From the NCBI GenBank assembly GCA_030842085.1, contig JAUUSE010000036.1, forward strand, positions 1-17,875: DNA of 17,875 nucleotides, given 5' to 3'. A program made the translations under genes and the position numbers. The notes beneath the pieces were generated by a model. That model did no database searches and was not told the DNA's origin. It worked only from the letters and a program-made list of their open reading frames with translations. Below, piece by piece: positions 7,147 to 15,333 of this stretch. The stretch's first letter is position 1; each line of letters opens with the position of its first letter. The stretch is from Timburyella sp030842085 (GTDB lineage: Bacteria > Bacillota > Clostridia > Oscillospirales > Acutalibacteraceae).

Positions 7147-8097
7147 TTAATCGTCTGTCTTTTTATCCTTAAGCATTCTTATGATATATAAGTGACGCTC
7201 AAAATTGTCTCTATACTGCTTTTTAAGCACCGACAGTATTATTCCGCAGAAGAAGTTGAGTATCGCCACAACGCCCAGCGCGCTTATTACTATGAGCGTC
7301 GGGAATTGAAGCACCTGCCCTGTTCTTATGAAGCTTACAAGTATTGGTATAAAAAAGGCTAAAAATATTATCACAAGTATCAGCGATATAAGCCCAAAGA
7401 AAACAAACGGCTTAGTATCCCTGAACAAACGTCCGATAGTTGTAATAACCTTAAATCCGTCAGAGTAGGTGTTAAGCTTAGACTCACTGCCTTCAGGACG
7501 GTCGCGATATTCAATCGGTTCCTCCACTATGCGGAAATTATTGTCAAGAGCAAATATTGTCATCTCTGTCTCTATTTCAAAGCCCTTGGAGACAACCGGG
7601 AACGACTTTACAAAGTCTCTGCTAAATCCGCGCAGGCCCGTCATAATATCGTGCAGCTTTGAGCGAAATAGCAAATTTATCAGCCCTCTTACCAGTACAT
7701 TACCTACATTGTGGAACGGACGCTTGTTTTCTGTAAAATATGTTGACGACAGCCTGTCGCCGACCGCCATGTCGGCACCTTCCTGCAACACGAGCCTTTC
7801 AAGCTGCGGCGCAAACGACGCCGGGTAAGTGTCATCGCCGTCGGTCATGATATAGCAATCGGCGTCAATGTCCCTGAACATTGCGCGAACCACATTGCCT
7901 TTGCCCTGCTTATGCTCATACCTGACAATCGCTCCGGCTTCTCTCGCAATCTCGTCTGTTCCGTCCGTGGAGTTATTATCATATACATAAATGTCTGCAT
8001 GAGGCAGTGCCTGCTTAAAATCCTCTACAACCTTTTTTATCGTTTTGGCCTCATTATAGCATGGTATCAATACAGCCGTCTTCATAAAAATATTCAT
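7147..8097 (-). CDS. GT2 glycosyltransferase, DPM1/GtrB-like, with two C-terminal membrane helices
   Basis: Likely transfers a sugar from a nucleotide donor to polyprenyl phosphate at the inner membrane face. The 316 residues begin with a GT-A domain: VLIPCYNE (9-16), the NNSTDGT turn (41-47), the metal-binding DGDD (86-89) and GFEIETEMTI (172-181) with an acceptor-region RPEGSESKL. Two hydrophobic helices follow (about 232-256 and 267-291), then a basic tail; this matches GtrB/CsbB-type polyprenyl-phosphate glycosyltransferases. Its ATG overlaps the TGA of the upstream gene (ATGA), so translation is probably coupled. The AGAAAGG ribosome binding site touches ATG 8097 and lies about 11 nt before ATG 8085, so the true start may be 8085. 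It is the last gene of the operon. The sugar is unknown. Confidence 0.9.
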   Translation of the reverse strand: MNIFMKTAVLIPCYNEAKTIKKVVEDFKQALPHADIYVYDNNSTDGTDEIAREAGAIVRYEHKQGKGNVVRAMFRDIDADCYIMTDGDDTYPASFAPQLERLVLQEGADMAVGDRLSSTYFTENKRPFHNVGNVLVRGLINLLFRSKLHDIMTGLRGFSRDFVKSFPVVSKGFEIETEMTIFALDNNFRIVEEPIEYRDRPEGSESKLNTYSDGFKVITTIGRLFRDTKPFVFFGLISLILVIIFLAFFIPILVSFIRTGQVLQFPTLIVISALGVVAILNFFCGIILSVLKKQYRDNFERHLYIIRMLKDKKTDD

Positions 8098-10301
8098 CCT
8101 TTCTTTTTATCAAAATACGGTCTTATGCGGTATAGTGCAAATCGTTTCGCTACATAATTCCATACCATTACAATAAGCGTTACTATTATCTTTGCAATAG
8201 ATGCCGGCATGAACTGCATAAATATCAGCATAAACAGCTCTGTAAGTCCTAATCCTATTATACTTGAGCCCAAAAACACCACTTGAGACGCCACATTTTG
8301 CTTGCCAGCGTCTTCAAAAACCCAAACAACGCATATAATATAATTTAAAATTACAGAAAGAATAAATCCTGCTGCTATACATATCCAATCAGGCAGAGAC
8401 GTCAGCTTCATCATCAGCATCATCGTGCCCCAGTCCAAAGCAAAGCAGATAACGCCGGTCGCTGCAAACCGGAATATCTCCAGCGCTTTGCCATGAATCT
8501 TATATCGCTTTCCCTTTATAAACGGCAGTGCCATAAGCAGCGGACACAACATAAGCAATGGCAGCGTATATCTTATGCAGGCAACAGGTCCAAGAAATAA
8601 GCTGCCTATAAGCGTCGCTATAATTGCAAGCGGTATAAGAAGTGAAAATTTTCGCTGTCTAAAGATAACCGCTATGCATAAAAGCGTCGCCCAAACTGGC
8701 ATATAATTGCTCACTGTCGCCGAAAGAATCGGGATATTTCCCAAAGAATCCTGTCCAACCTTCATTAAATAATCATAATAGGCTGGGAAAAGGCTGTGTT
8801 GCTTTACTGGTATTTCATCAAGTATATCATGGAAAAAGTCCAGCCGGCTCCAATAATGATTGGTTTCTACGCTTGGATACCAATATGCATCTGTAAGATA
8901 TGCAAAGGCGTCTACATATATATTAGGATGTTCAAGTCCTATTTCCAGCCATATTTTTATAAAGCTTACTGGGTCCTTTTCAAATTCACCGCTATTAAAT
9001 AGATGCTTTACTGGGTCTGAAATCTCAGGTATATAATCATCCCATACCTCTTCTGGAATGTAGCGTCTTATTACCTCTTTTTGTTCTTCCGTTACGCTTT
9101 CAGGAGCAATATTTATTACACGCACTATTTGCTGCATTGGCACGCTTAGCATTTCTCTTGAAGTACCAGGAATTATCCCCAGCGCGTTGGATATTGGACC
9201 ATAAAAAATCATTACAGCTAGTATTGACGCTATAAACGTAGCCCCAAGCTTTATAAAATGCTTGCGCCCTATCCAGATTAAAAAAGGCACAGCTATTATA
9301 AAAATATATATTCCCTGCTTTCTCATAAGCGCCATTAAAATTACTGTTACTGCATATCTTACCATCAGCCATGGACTGCCTGCAACCTTATCCGGTTGAC
9401 TTATATAGTCAATCGTAAACATAATAAGCAGCAGTAAAAATGCGCTGAACAGTACATCCTTGGTTGTAGTAAATACAAATACCTGTATTATCGGATTAAT
9501 GGCAACAAAAAGCAAAGATATTATTATTAAAAGCTTTGGTATCCTATGCCTGCATAGGAATATTCCCATATATGCAAATGCTCCGGCAACAACAAGCGCC
9601 TGCACTATCGAATGTATAACAAGTCCCGCTTCATATGAGCCAAATAAAGCGCTGCCAAGTTTAAAGCACAACGCCAGAAAATACGTGTGTACCACCGGCT
9701 GGTGAGCATCAATTTGCTTATATATAAAGACTTGCGCCAGCTGGGCCGGGCCATCATAGCTTAAAAAGCCCGGAAACAGTGCTAAAAATGCCGGTATCCA
9801 TAAGACAAGTATAAGCCCGAAAAATATAAAAAACATACCCTTGCCCGGCTTTTCCAGCCGGCCGCTGAGAATTTTACATTTATCCGACTTATATAACCAG
9901 TTCTTTACATATGGCCCAATTACAAATAGTATACGCAGAATCGCCGCCATTACAAATGCCGTCGCTATGATGTTTATATATAAATATGGCTCGTGAAGCG
10001 GCACTGTGCCAAGCGCTGTAAACGCTGCTCCGACACATGTAAACGCCGCGAATATTCCGCCGAATACCCCGCATATCACCACGTCGCGAAAGCTTATTGA
10101 TATAAGCGCGGCCCAGAACATTACGGCAAATATTATAAACCACAGCAAAGAAAACACACTTGCGGAATTTATCAGCGGCCCTGAGCTTGTTATATAGCCA
10201 ATGCTAAGCCCCCATGTACCGAAAACAGCCATTAGAAAGCTTATTATAGGTATTGCTACATTCTTTACCCTTACTTTCGCTGTCTGATTATTGCTCTCCA
10301 T
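8094..10301 (-). CDS. DUF6020-like GT-C membrane protein fused to a GtrA flippase domain
   Basis: 735 residues with about 15 or more membrane segments. The N-terminal part (to about 600) looks like the DUF6020/GT-C type. After the first helices comes an outer loop FPGFLSYDGPAQ with the acidic residue expected of GT-C transferases, followed by a HQPVVHTYF segment and a large extracytoplasmic region (about 400-510) rich in Pro, Asp and aromatics. Residues about 606-725 are a typical four-helix GtrA-like domain (FRFAATG, the LDWG end of helix 1, ILNYI and a final WNYVAKRFAL). GtrA proteins are thought to flip polyprenyl-phosphate sugars. I chose ATG 10301 because GAGGTG lies 6-7 nt upstream; an in-frame ATG at 10340 has no such site. 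It overlaps the upstream gene by 14 nt. Flippase and transferase in one chain would pair naturally with the GT2 gene next door. Confidence 0.85.
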   Translation of the reverse strand: MESNNQTAKVRVKNVAIPIISFLMAVFGTWGLSIGYITSSGPLINSASVFSLLWFIIFAVMFWAALISISFRDVVICGVFGGIFAAFTCVGAAFTALGTVPLHEPYLYINIIATAFVMAAILRILFVIGPYVKNWLYKSDKCKILSGRLEKPGKGMFFIFFGLILVLWIPAFLALFPGFLSYDGPAQLAQVFIYKQIDAHQPVVHTYFLALCFKLGSALFGSYEAGLVIHSIVQALVVAGAFAYMGIFLCRHRIPKLLIIISLLFVAINPIIQVFVFTTTKDVLFSAFLLLLIMFTIDYISQPDKVAGSPWLMVRYAVTVILMALMRKQGIYIFIIAVPFLIWIGRKHFIKLGATFIASILAVMIFYGPISNALGIIPGTSREMLSVPMQQIVRVINIAPESVTEEQKEVIRRYIPEEVWDDYIPEISDPVKHLFNSGEFEKDPVSFIKIWLEIGLEHPNIYVDAFAYLTDAYWYPSVETNHYWSRLDFFHDILDEIPVKQHSLFPAYYDYLMKVGQDSLGNIPILSATVSNYMPVWATLLCIAVIFRQRKFSLLIPLAIIATLIGSLFLGPVACIRYTLPLLMLCPLLMALPFIKGKRYKIHGKALEIFRFAATGVICFALDWGTMMLMMKLTSLPDWICIAAGFILSVILNYIICVVWVFEDAGKQNVASQVVFLGSSIIGLGLTELFMLIFMQFMPASIAKIIVTLIVMVWNYVAKRFALYRIRPYFDKKKG

Positions 10302-12459
10302 ATTGCACCTCGTATATCCTTCTGCTGAAATCCGGCTCATTATTTACCTTAACAAAGCTACATTCCTCGCTGTTAAACTCCTCAAGCTCTCTCGGTGTTA
10401 AAATATATTTTACACCAAGGAGTTCTAAATCGTCTATATTAAGATTAAGCTGTATTAAATCAGGCTGCACAAGCTCAATAGTAGTAGGTGTATCCTTTAT
10501 AAGACTTATTGATATGTGAGCATACCTGTTATATATTTCCTCATACTGACCAGACGGATCTATTTTTGACCACATTTCTGTATTGCAGTAAGTATTTGTT
10601 GAATTTATTACCGAACCGCCGTTCATTGCAATAAAATTGCCTTCTACCCACGATCCGCTCTCTGCTATCCATATTCCGTCGTCAGTCTGTTCTATCTGAC
10701 GTATGGCCTGGCTTAAGCGATTATCATCTATTACGCCAAGGCCGCTGCGCACCGGATTTACTAATCCTCCTACAAGCAGCATTGTCAGGCACATGGCAAC
10801 ACAAAATACCGTCTGCATGCGTTTGCTTTCGCGCAGTGCAAGGAAAAACAGCACCGCAAGTATCACTATGCTTATGGCAACATATAGATAGTTAAAATAT
10901 TCTCCATAAGTCAGACGTTTGCTGTAATATGTCATTGCCACTGCCATAACAGCAGCTACAGGCAGCGCCACATACAGCTTTATGCCGGATTTACGTATGG
11001 CAATTGAACGTATCAGCATTATTACATTAACAAATGATAACGCTATTACTGTGCGTATTGCCTGTGAATTGCTGAGCAGAGTGATTTTTGCAAGAAATTC
11101 TGGAAATCCCAGTACGACGTATATTCCGAAAAACACCTGCAGCGTCCACATGAAAATAAGAAGCTTGTCCTTTACCTTATCTTTAAACAAAACAAGCAGC
11201 GATAATATAGCGCCCATCGGGAAAAGACTGTAAAAGCTTGACATCTCCGACTGATTAGATGTAAGCCCTGCATCGTCAATCGGCAAAAATACATTACCGG
11301 GATATTTAAATAACAGCGATAAGCCGTTGCCGCCTATCTCGACCCTATGCCCAGGATAGGCAGAGTTCATTACCGCCTGTATCGTATCCCATGAGCGGAG
11401 CAGTATAGCAATAATGCACGCGCCCATTATTGCCACGCTGCCGACTATTATCGGTATATCCTTTTTCGCACTGAATTTAAATTCCTTGCGGCGCTCTATT
11501 ATTACCCATATGCCGATAAGCAGGAACACATAGAAAAACGGTATCTGCCATGCGGGATACATTACCAGTAAGTAAGACCCGCCGGCTATAATAAAGCCCA
11601 AACCGCAAAGTATCCTCTGCCAGTATTTGGTCGTCTCCATATATATCGCTACGCATAGTATTATGCCCTGTCCGTAGATGAGCATTTCAGGGAAAGAATT
11701 GGCGCCAAACCACCACTGGACAACAGGCGCAAGCGCCACCATTGCCGCATAAGTCAGCGACAGAAGTTTATTTTTCTTGGTTATTAGCATGCCCATTTCA
11801 AAGGAGACAAGAATAAGCACTACCAGCTTGCCTACCCAATAAAAGGCCATTCCCTTTGCCGGACTTAAAAATAAATATCCAATTTGGAATGGGCGGAAAA
11901 TTATCGACCAGTCCATAACCGGCTGCCCATACACCATATACATGTCCGTACTGCTGCCGCGGAATATATCGCTAAATACGGAAAAATCGCTATAATACTG
12001 CGATAGCGTCATAGGGGTGTGAACCGCCCATTCGTCTGAACGTACAGCCCTGCTCTGACCTAATATAACACCGTCGTCCGTTACCACACTGTCGGGCATA
12101 AAATCTTTCCAAAGCCCTATTGACGACCCGCTTATTTCAAAAATTACCGCTAATATTATTACGCCTATGCCTATAGGCCATCTGAATTTATATATAAAGT
12201 TGCCTATCTGCTTGCCAAAAAAGTAAAGCATAAAGCAAACAAATGCTATTATAACAAAAAATGCCACTAAATGTGCCGCGCTTAAATGCTCTATTAATTT
12301 AGAAATATATTCTTTATAGCCATTTACGCCCTGAATTATTCCGCTGCAAATTACAATATAAGCCTCTGTGCAAAATGATAAAATTGCCGAAAACAATATC
12401 ATTAATATAGCCGCGGCAGGGTTAAGAGGCCGGAGTTTTTGCCCTTCCCTCTTGCTCAT
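10288..12459 (-). CDS. Large polytopic membrane protein, GT-C-like (DUF7657-type)
   Basis: 723 residues with about 14 hydrophobic segments and a soluble C-terminal part (from about 590) ending in a TPRELEEF region. The first large loop carries a RSDEWAVHTP motif, which I associate from memory with DUF7657-type GT-C-like proteins; an acidic pair in that loop would fit a glycosyltransferase using a lipid-linked sugar. A WQIPFFYVF segment, long helices and an outer-loop hairpin (YPGHRVEIGGNG) are also seen. It is first in the operon, which suits a transferase acting outside the cell. Start: the frame opens at TTG 12513, but the promoter (12528-12556) puts the RNA start near 12521, only 8 nt before that codon, and AAAGG touches it. 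ATG 12459 gives a normal leader, although its ribosome binding site (AAGGG, 14 nt away) is weak. The specific function is unproven. Confidence 0.75.
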   Translation of the reverse strand: MSKREGQKLRPLNPAAAILMILFSAILSFCTEAYIVICSGIIQGVNGYKEYISKLIEHLSAAHLVAFFVIIAFVCFMLYFFGKQIGNFIYKFRWPIGIGVIILAVIFEISGSSIGLWKDFMPDSVVTDDGVILGQSRAVRSDEWAVHTPMTLSQYYSDFSVFSDIFRGSSTDMYMVYGQPVMDWSIIFRPFQIGYLFLSPAKGMAFYWVGKLVVLILVSFEMGMLITKKNKLLSLTYAAMVALAPVVQWWFGANSFPEMLIYGQGIILCVAIYMETTKYWQRILCGLGFIIAGGSYLLVMYPAWQIPFFYVFLLIGIWVIIERRKEFKFSAKKDIPIIVGSVAIMGACIIAILLRSWDTIQAVMNSAYPGHRVEIGGNGLSLLFKYPGNVFLPIDDAGLTSNQSEMSSFYSLFPMGAILSLLVLFKDKVKDKLLIFMWTLQVFFGIYVVLGFPEFLAKITLLSNSQAIRTVIALSFVNVIMLIRSIAIRKSGIKLYVALPVAAVMAVAMTYYSKRLTYGEYFNYLYVAISIVILAVLFFLALRESKRMQTVFCVAMCLTMLLVGGLVNPVRSGLGVIDDNRLSQAIRQIEQTDDGIWIAESGSWVEGNFIAMNGGSVINSTNTYCNTEMWSKIDPSGQYEEIYNRYAHISISLIKDTPTTIELVQPDLIQLNLNIDDLELLGVKYILTPRELEEFNSEECSFVKVNNEPDFSRRIYEVQYGEQ

Positions 12460-12527
12460 ACGTTTTTTACACACCCTTACTTTTTTGGCAAAGCTTTTTA
12501 CTTTTATTTCCAACCTTTATTTTACAT

Positions 12528-12556
12528 ATTATATCAGTACATGCAGATACTGTCAA
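12528..12556 (-). promoter_or_regulatory. Perfect sigma-A promoter of the glycosylation operon
   Basis: On the minus strand TTGACA (12556-12551) and TATAAT (12533-12528) are exactly 17 bp apart, with TGA before the -10 (extended -10). The predicted RNA start is near 12521. Together with the terminator at 7075-7120 it defines a three-gene unit of about 5.4 kb. Confidence 0.9.
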
Positions 12557-12793
12557 TTAAGAAAAGTCTCTTCGAGTCTTTTAAATCTACATCCAAGTCC
12601 CTTTTGTTAAACAATTGCACATAAATAATATAGGACGTCTTAGCAATATTATACACGCTTTGTTCCACATACTCTTTACAAATATGTATCTTTTTGCTTT
12701 TATAATTTAGAAAGTTAATAAAGTTTTCCCTTTTAGAAATATTTAAATCCCGCACGCATATATATTATCAATGAATGTGGGGTGATTTTCACC

Positions 12794-13651
12794 GTGTTTG
12801 TAGTGCTGAATACGGTGCAGGCTCAAAAAAAGAGCGCGCTTGGTGGACTAATGTCCAAACTTATGACAATATTCCGACACGCCAAAACTTCTGTGCGGGA
12901 AGCGCGCGCCGGAAATATAAAATATTTTATAATAGACACAGAACTCAAAAACGGCAAAATAGAGTGGAATAAGGTTTATAATGTCGCCGGACGCGAAGCC
13001 AGCCGGCTTATTATTCCTGAAAGCATTAATCCTCCAAGGGAAAGCCACGTTAAAGCGTACGACTCATCTAAATTTATTTTGCATGTATTTTACAACACAA
13101 TTTTCAGCATATTAAAAAATATGCAAATGTCCCCTGACAGCATTGTCATAGGTATATACGACCCTTATGCCAAAGCCGCCGAGGTTTCACCATCATTTCT
13201 AAAATATTGCAGACATTTGAAAGTCGTAACAGATTTTCCAGATAAATATTATGAATACAGCGAAAAGGCCATGTCAGAATATGGCGCGGGAATAATAGTT
13301 TCTGACACATGCTACTCATTTGAAAACTGCAATATTATTATAGCGCCTTTCGGCATGGCAGGATGCAACTATTATCCGCATAACGCTCTTGTCTTTGATA
13401 TTGACGGTATTTGCGGCTACTCAGTAACCAATGAGTGCATTAAGCTGCCTAAAATATATACCCGCGAACTGCCGCCGAGAGTAAGCGAAGCCGCCTTTGC
13501 CGCAGCACTTTATGAGCGCGCAAGAGTAAAGCAAATAGGTAATATTATTCCTAAATTTATGGTAATTAACGGAAGGAAAATGTCGCTATATGATATTTTG
13601 GCAAATATTCCGCAACCTTTAGTCAAATCTAATATAAAGATTATCTCTTGA
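12794..13651 (+). CDS. Conserved-looking hypothetical protein upstream of greA
   Basis: 285 residues, soluble, with no signal peptide and no clear membrane segment. I do not recognise a family. It alternates beta-like and helical stretches: KYFIIDTELKNG (about 44-55), SIVIGIYDPYAKAA (about 138-151), HLKVVTDFPDKY, then GAGIIVSDTCYSFENCNIIIAPFGMAGC and ALVFDIDGICGYSV, ending with MSLYDILANIP. The 'hydrophobic-strand then Asp' pattern (IIDTE, VIGIYD, VVTDFP, IIVSD, VFDID) looks like a Rossmann-type or HAD-like sheet, but I see no complete motif. Start: GTG 12794 has GGGGTGA 8 nt upstream, matching the anti-ribosome-site tail; GTG 12782 lies inside that site. Its TGA stop overlaps the -35 box of the greA promoter. 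Confidence 0.7.
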   Translation: MFVVLNTVQAQKKSALGGLMSKLMTIFRHAKTSVREARAGNIKYFIIDTELKNGKIEWNKVYNVAGREASRLIIPESINPPRESHVKAYDSSKFILHVFYNTIFSILKNMQMSPDSIVIGIYDPYAKAAEVSPSFLKYCRHLKVVTDFPDKYYEYSEKAMSEYGAGIIVSDTCYSFENCNIIIAPFGMAGCNYYPHNALVFDIDGICGYSVTNECIKLPKIYTRELPPRVSEAAFAAALYERARVKQIGNIIPKFMVINGRKMSLYDILANIPQPLVKSNIKIIS

Positions 13652-13676
13652 CATAATAATATCATTTAATTATAAT
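13648..13676 (+). promoter_or_regulatory. Consensus sigma-A promoter of greA
   Basis: TTGACA (13648-13653) and TATAAT (13671-13676) are 17 bp apart; all twelve bases match consensus. The predicted start is near 13683, giving a leader of about 47 nt. The -35 hexamer contains the TGA stop (13649-13651) of the preceding gene. Confidence 0.9.
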
Positions 13677-13729
13677 ATAGGTTATTATAAATTAAGCATT
13701 AAGCTTTTAAGAGTAGGAGCAGCAACAGT

Positions 13730-14203
13730 ATGGCAAAACAGTTTATTCTTACCGACGACGGTTTAAAAAAATATGAGCAGGAGTTAGAAGAACTCAAAAC
13801 GGTAAAAAGGAAAGAAGTCGCTGACAAGATAAAGGTAGCTCTTTCTTTCGGCGATTTATCGGAAAACAGTGAATATGATGAGGCTAAAAACGATCAGGCT
13901 AAGCTTGAGGCAAGAATAGTAGAGCTTGAGGCTATGCTTCAGAATGCTAAAGTTATTGATGAAAAAGACCTTTCGACAGATACAGTTAATGTAGGTTCAA
14001 AGGTTAAAGTACTTGATATGGAATATGATGAAGAAATAACATATAAAATAGTCGGCTCTGCAGAGGCGGATCCCAAGCAGGGACTTATATCTGACGAATC
14101 GCCGCTCGGAAAGCAGCTTATCGGCAGCAAAATAGGCGACACTGTCACTATTGAGGCGCCAGCCGGTGAAATTCACTTTAAAATTGTTGATATTTCTTTG
14201 TAA
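13730..14203 (+). CDS. greA: Transcription elongation factor GreA
   Basis: GreA enters the secondary channel of backtracked RNA polymerase and triggers cleavage of the 3' RNA end so that elongation can resume. The 157 residues are the normal length. The N-terminal antiparallel coiled coil (about 10-75) carries the tip motif GDLSENSEYDEAK with the two catalytic acidic residues Asp42 and Glu45. The C-terminal FKBP-like domain contains VGSAEADP and SPLGKQLIGSKIGDTVTIEAP (the PLGKALLGK-type signature). ATG 13730 follows GTAGGAGC by about 10 nt. It has its own promoter (13648-13676) and a strong terminator (14219-14244), so it forms a single-gene unit. lysS, often next to greA in Firmicutes, is not here. 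Confidence 0.98.
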   Translation: MAKQFILTDDGLKKYEQELEELKTVKRKEVADKIKVALSFGDLSENSEYDEAKNDQAKLEARIVELEAMLQNAKVIDEKDLSTDTVNVGSKVKVLDMEYDEEITYKIVGSAEADPKQGLISDESPLGKQLIGSKIGDTVTIEAPAGEIHFKIVDISL

Positions 14204-14218
14204 TCTCTGCAAATATTT

Positions 14219-14244
14219 ACGGCCGGCTATAGCCGGCCGTTTTC
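14219..14244 (+). terminator. Terminator of greA
   Basis: A perfect 22-bp palindrome, ACGGCCGGCTA then TAGCCGGCCGT (14219-14240), continues into TTTTC. It lies 15 nt past the greA stop. The G/C-rich stem makes it very stable. Confidence 0.95.
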
Positions 14245-14417
14245 TGTTCACACTATTATTGATGTAAGTATGAAGCAATAGTTTTTCTATGCATATGCAA
14301 AGCAGTAAAGATGGCTTATCTAATTAGCTTTGTTTAAAATTTGTATATATTCATACGCCGCAATTGGTGTATAATATATATGTATAAGATTTTGGCGGCG
14401 CGTAAGGATGTGTTATA

Positions 14418-15056
14418 ATGTCGGAAAAGTATGGCGAAATTCCAAAGGATTTGAAAGGGAAAATAGGCCATTACTGGTATTATTATAAATGGATGATTAT
14501 TGCCGGTGTATGCGTTATAGGCCTTGTTATTCTGTTTCTGGTTCAAGTAGTATTCAAAACAAAGGCAGATTATACTATAGTTTTAGGCATGGACACTTAT
14601 GTCATGGACGAGCAGATAGAGCCTATACGCGATTATTTGGAACAATTTGCAGAAGATGTTAACGGCGACGGTAAAATTAAAATCGATATTTATAACATGA
14701 CCGGCAGCTTGGATGATACACAAAATCGCGATTTACAGTCCAAGCGCTTTACCTCGGAAATGCTGCTCGGCAATATCACGCTTGTTATTGCTGACCAGGA
14801 TTTTTATTCCTTTGTTAAGGGCGACGAGGTATTCAGCGATGACTACGGCGATGAAAACATAAAGGGATATAATTGGGTCGGCACCGACATACAGCAGCAG
14901 TGCGCTCCGTATTTCCCTGCGGATTTATACTTCTGCATGCGGCAAATTGAAAGCACTTCTTTTGAATCTAATGAAAAGGTTATGGAAAAATACAACGCAT
15001 CTAAGGCTCTGCTTGACAAAATGATAGAAAATTCCGCTGTAAATCGGCTTAATTAG
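14418..15056 (+). CDS. Membrane-anchored protein of unknown function with a calcium-loop-like motif
   Basis: 212 residues. A short cytoplasmic head (1-24) with the unusual GHYWYYYKW run is followed by one hydrophobic helix (about 25-46) and then an acidic outer domain of about 165 residues. The charge bias and lack of a cleavage site suggest an uncleaved anchor with the domain outside. Residues 80-90 read DVNGDGKIKID, like the DxNxDGxI start of EF-hand or dockerin loops, but the usual acidic residue at position 12 is Ile91, with Asp90 beside it. The outer domain ends in a helical EKVMEKYNASKALLDKMIENS segment. I recognise no family. ATG 14418 follows AAGGA. A TATAAT at 14370-14375 may be its -10 box, without a good -35. 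No partner gene is adjacent. Confidence 0.72.
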   Translation: MSEKYGEIPKDLKGKIGHYWYYYKWMIIAGVCVIGLVILFLVQVVFKTKADYTIVLGMDTYVMDEQIEPIRDYLEQFAEDVNGDGKIKIDIYNMTGSLDDTQNRDLQSKRFTSEMLLGNITLVIADQDFYSFVKGDEVFSDDYGDENIKGYNWVGTDIQQQCAPYFPADLYFCMRQIESTSFESNEKVMEKYNASKALLDKMIENSAVNRLN

Positions 15057-15069
15057 TCTAATTGTTGCA

Positions 15070-15098
15070 TTGAAATATTAGAGATTTGGCGGTATTAT
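15070..15098 (+). promoter_or_regulatory. Probable ilvD promoter with a long leader
   Basis: TTGAAA (15070-15075) and TATTAT (15093-15098) are 17 bp apart. The predicted start near 15105 would leave about 229 nt of leader before ilvD. The leader holds a TCTGTAC/GTACAGA inverted repeat (15237-15243 and 15263-15269). No T-box core is visible. Confidence 0.5.
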
Positions 15099-15333
15099 AT
15101 TATTATATATTTTTGCAGTTTTAATTAATATTCAATTTATACTCTTTGTTTGATTTATGACTGGCTTTATGCGAACCGACCTAATCTTTCTGCTTAAATG
15201 CAGTTATAATTTACGCTTATGGAGATATTGAAACAGTCTGTACTATAACCGACCACAGAACTGTACAGAATGATAAATATTTGCATTTATTAAACGAATT
15301 TAAATAAAAACATTATATTGTGAGGGGAAAATT

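Noticed and set aside
12656..12700. Plus-strand promoter for the 285-residue gene (TTTACA and TATAAT)
   Set aside because: The spacing is about 20 bp, outside the usual range, so it is not called.
12534..12755. 73-codon minus-strand frame
   Set aside because: No ribosome binding site before the ATG, and it runs through the perfect operon promoter at 12528-12556.
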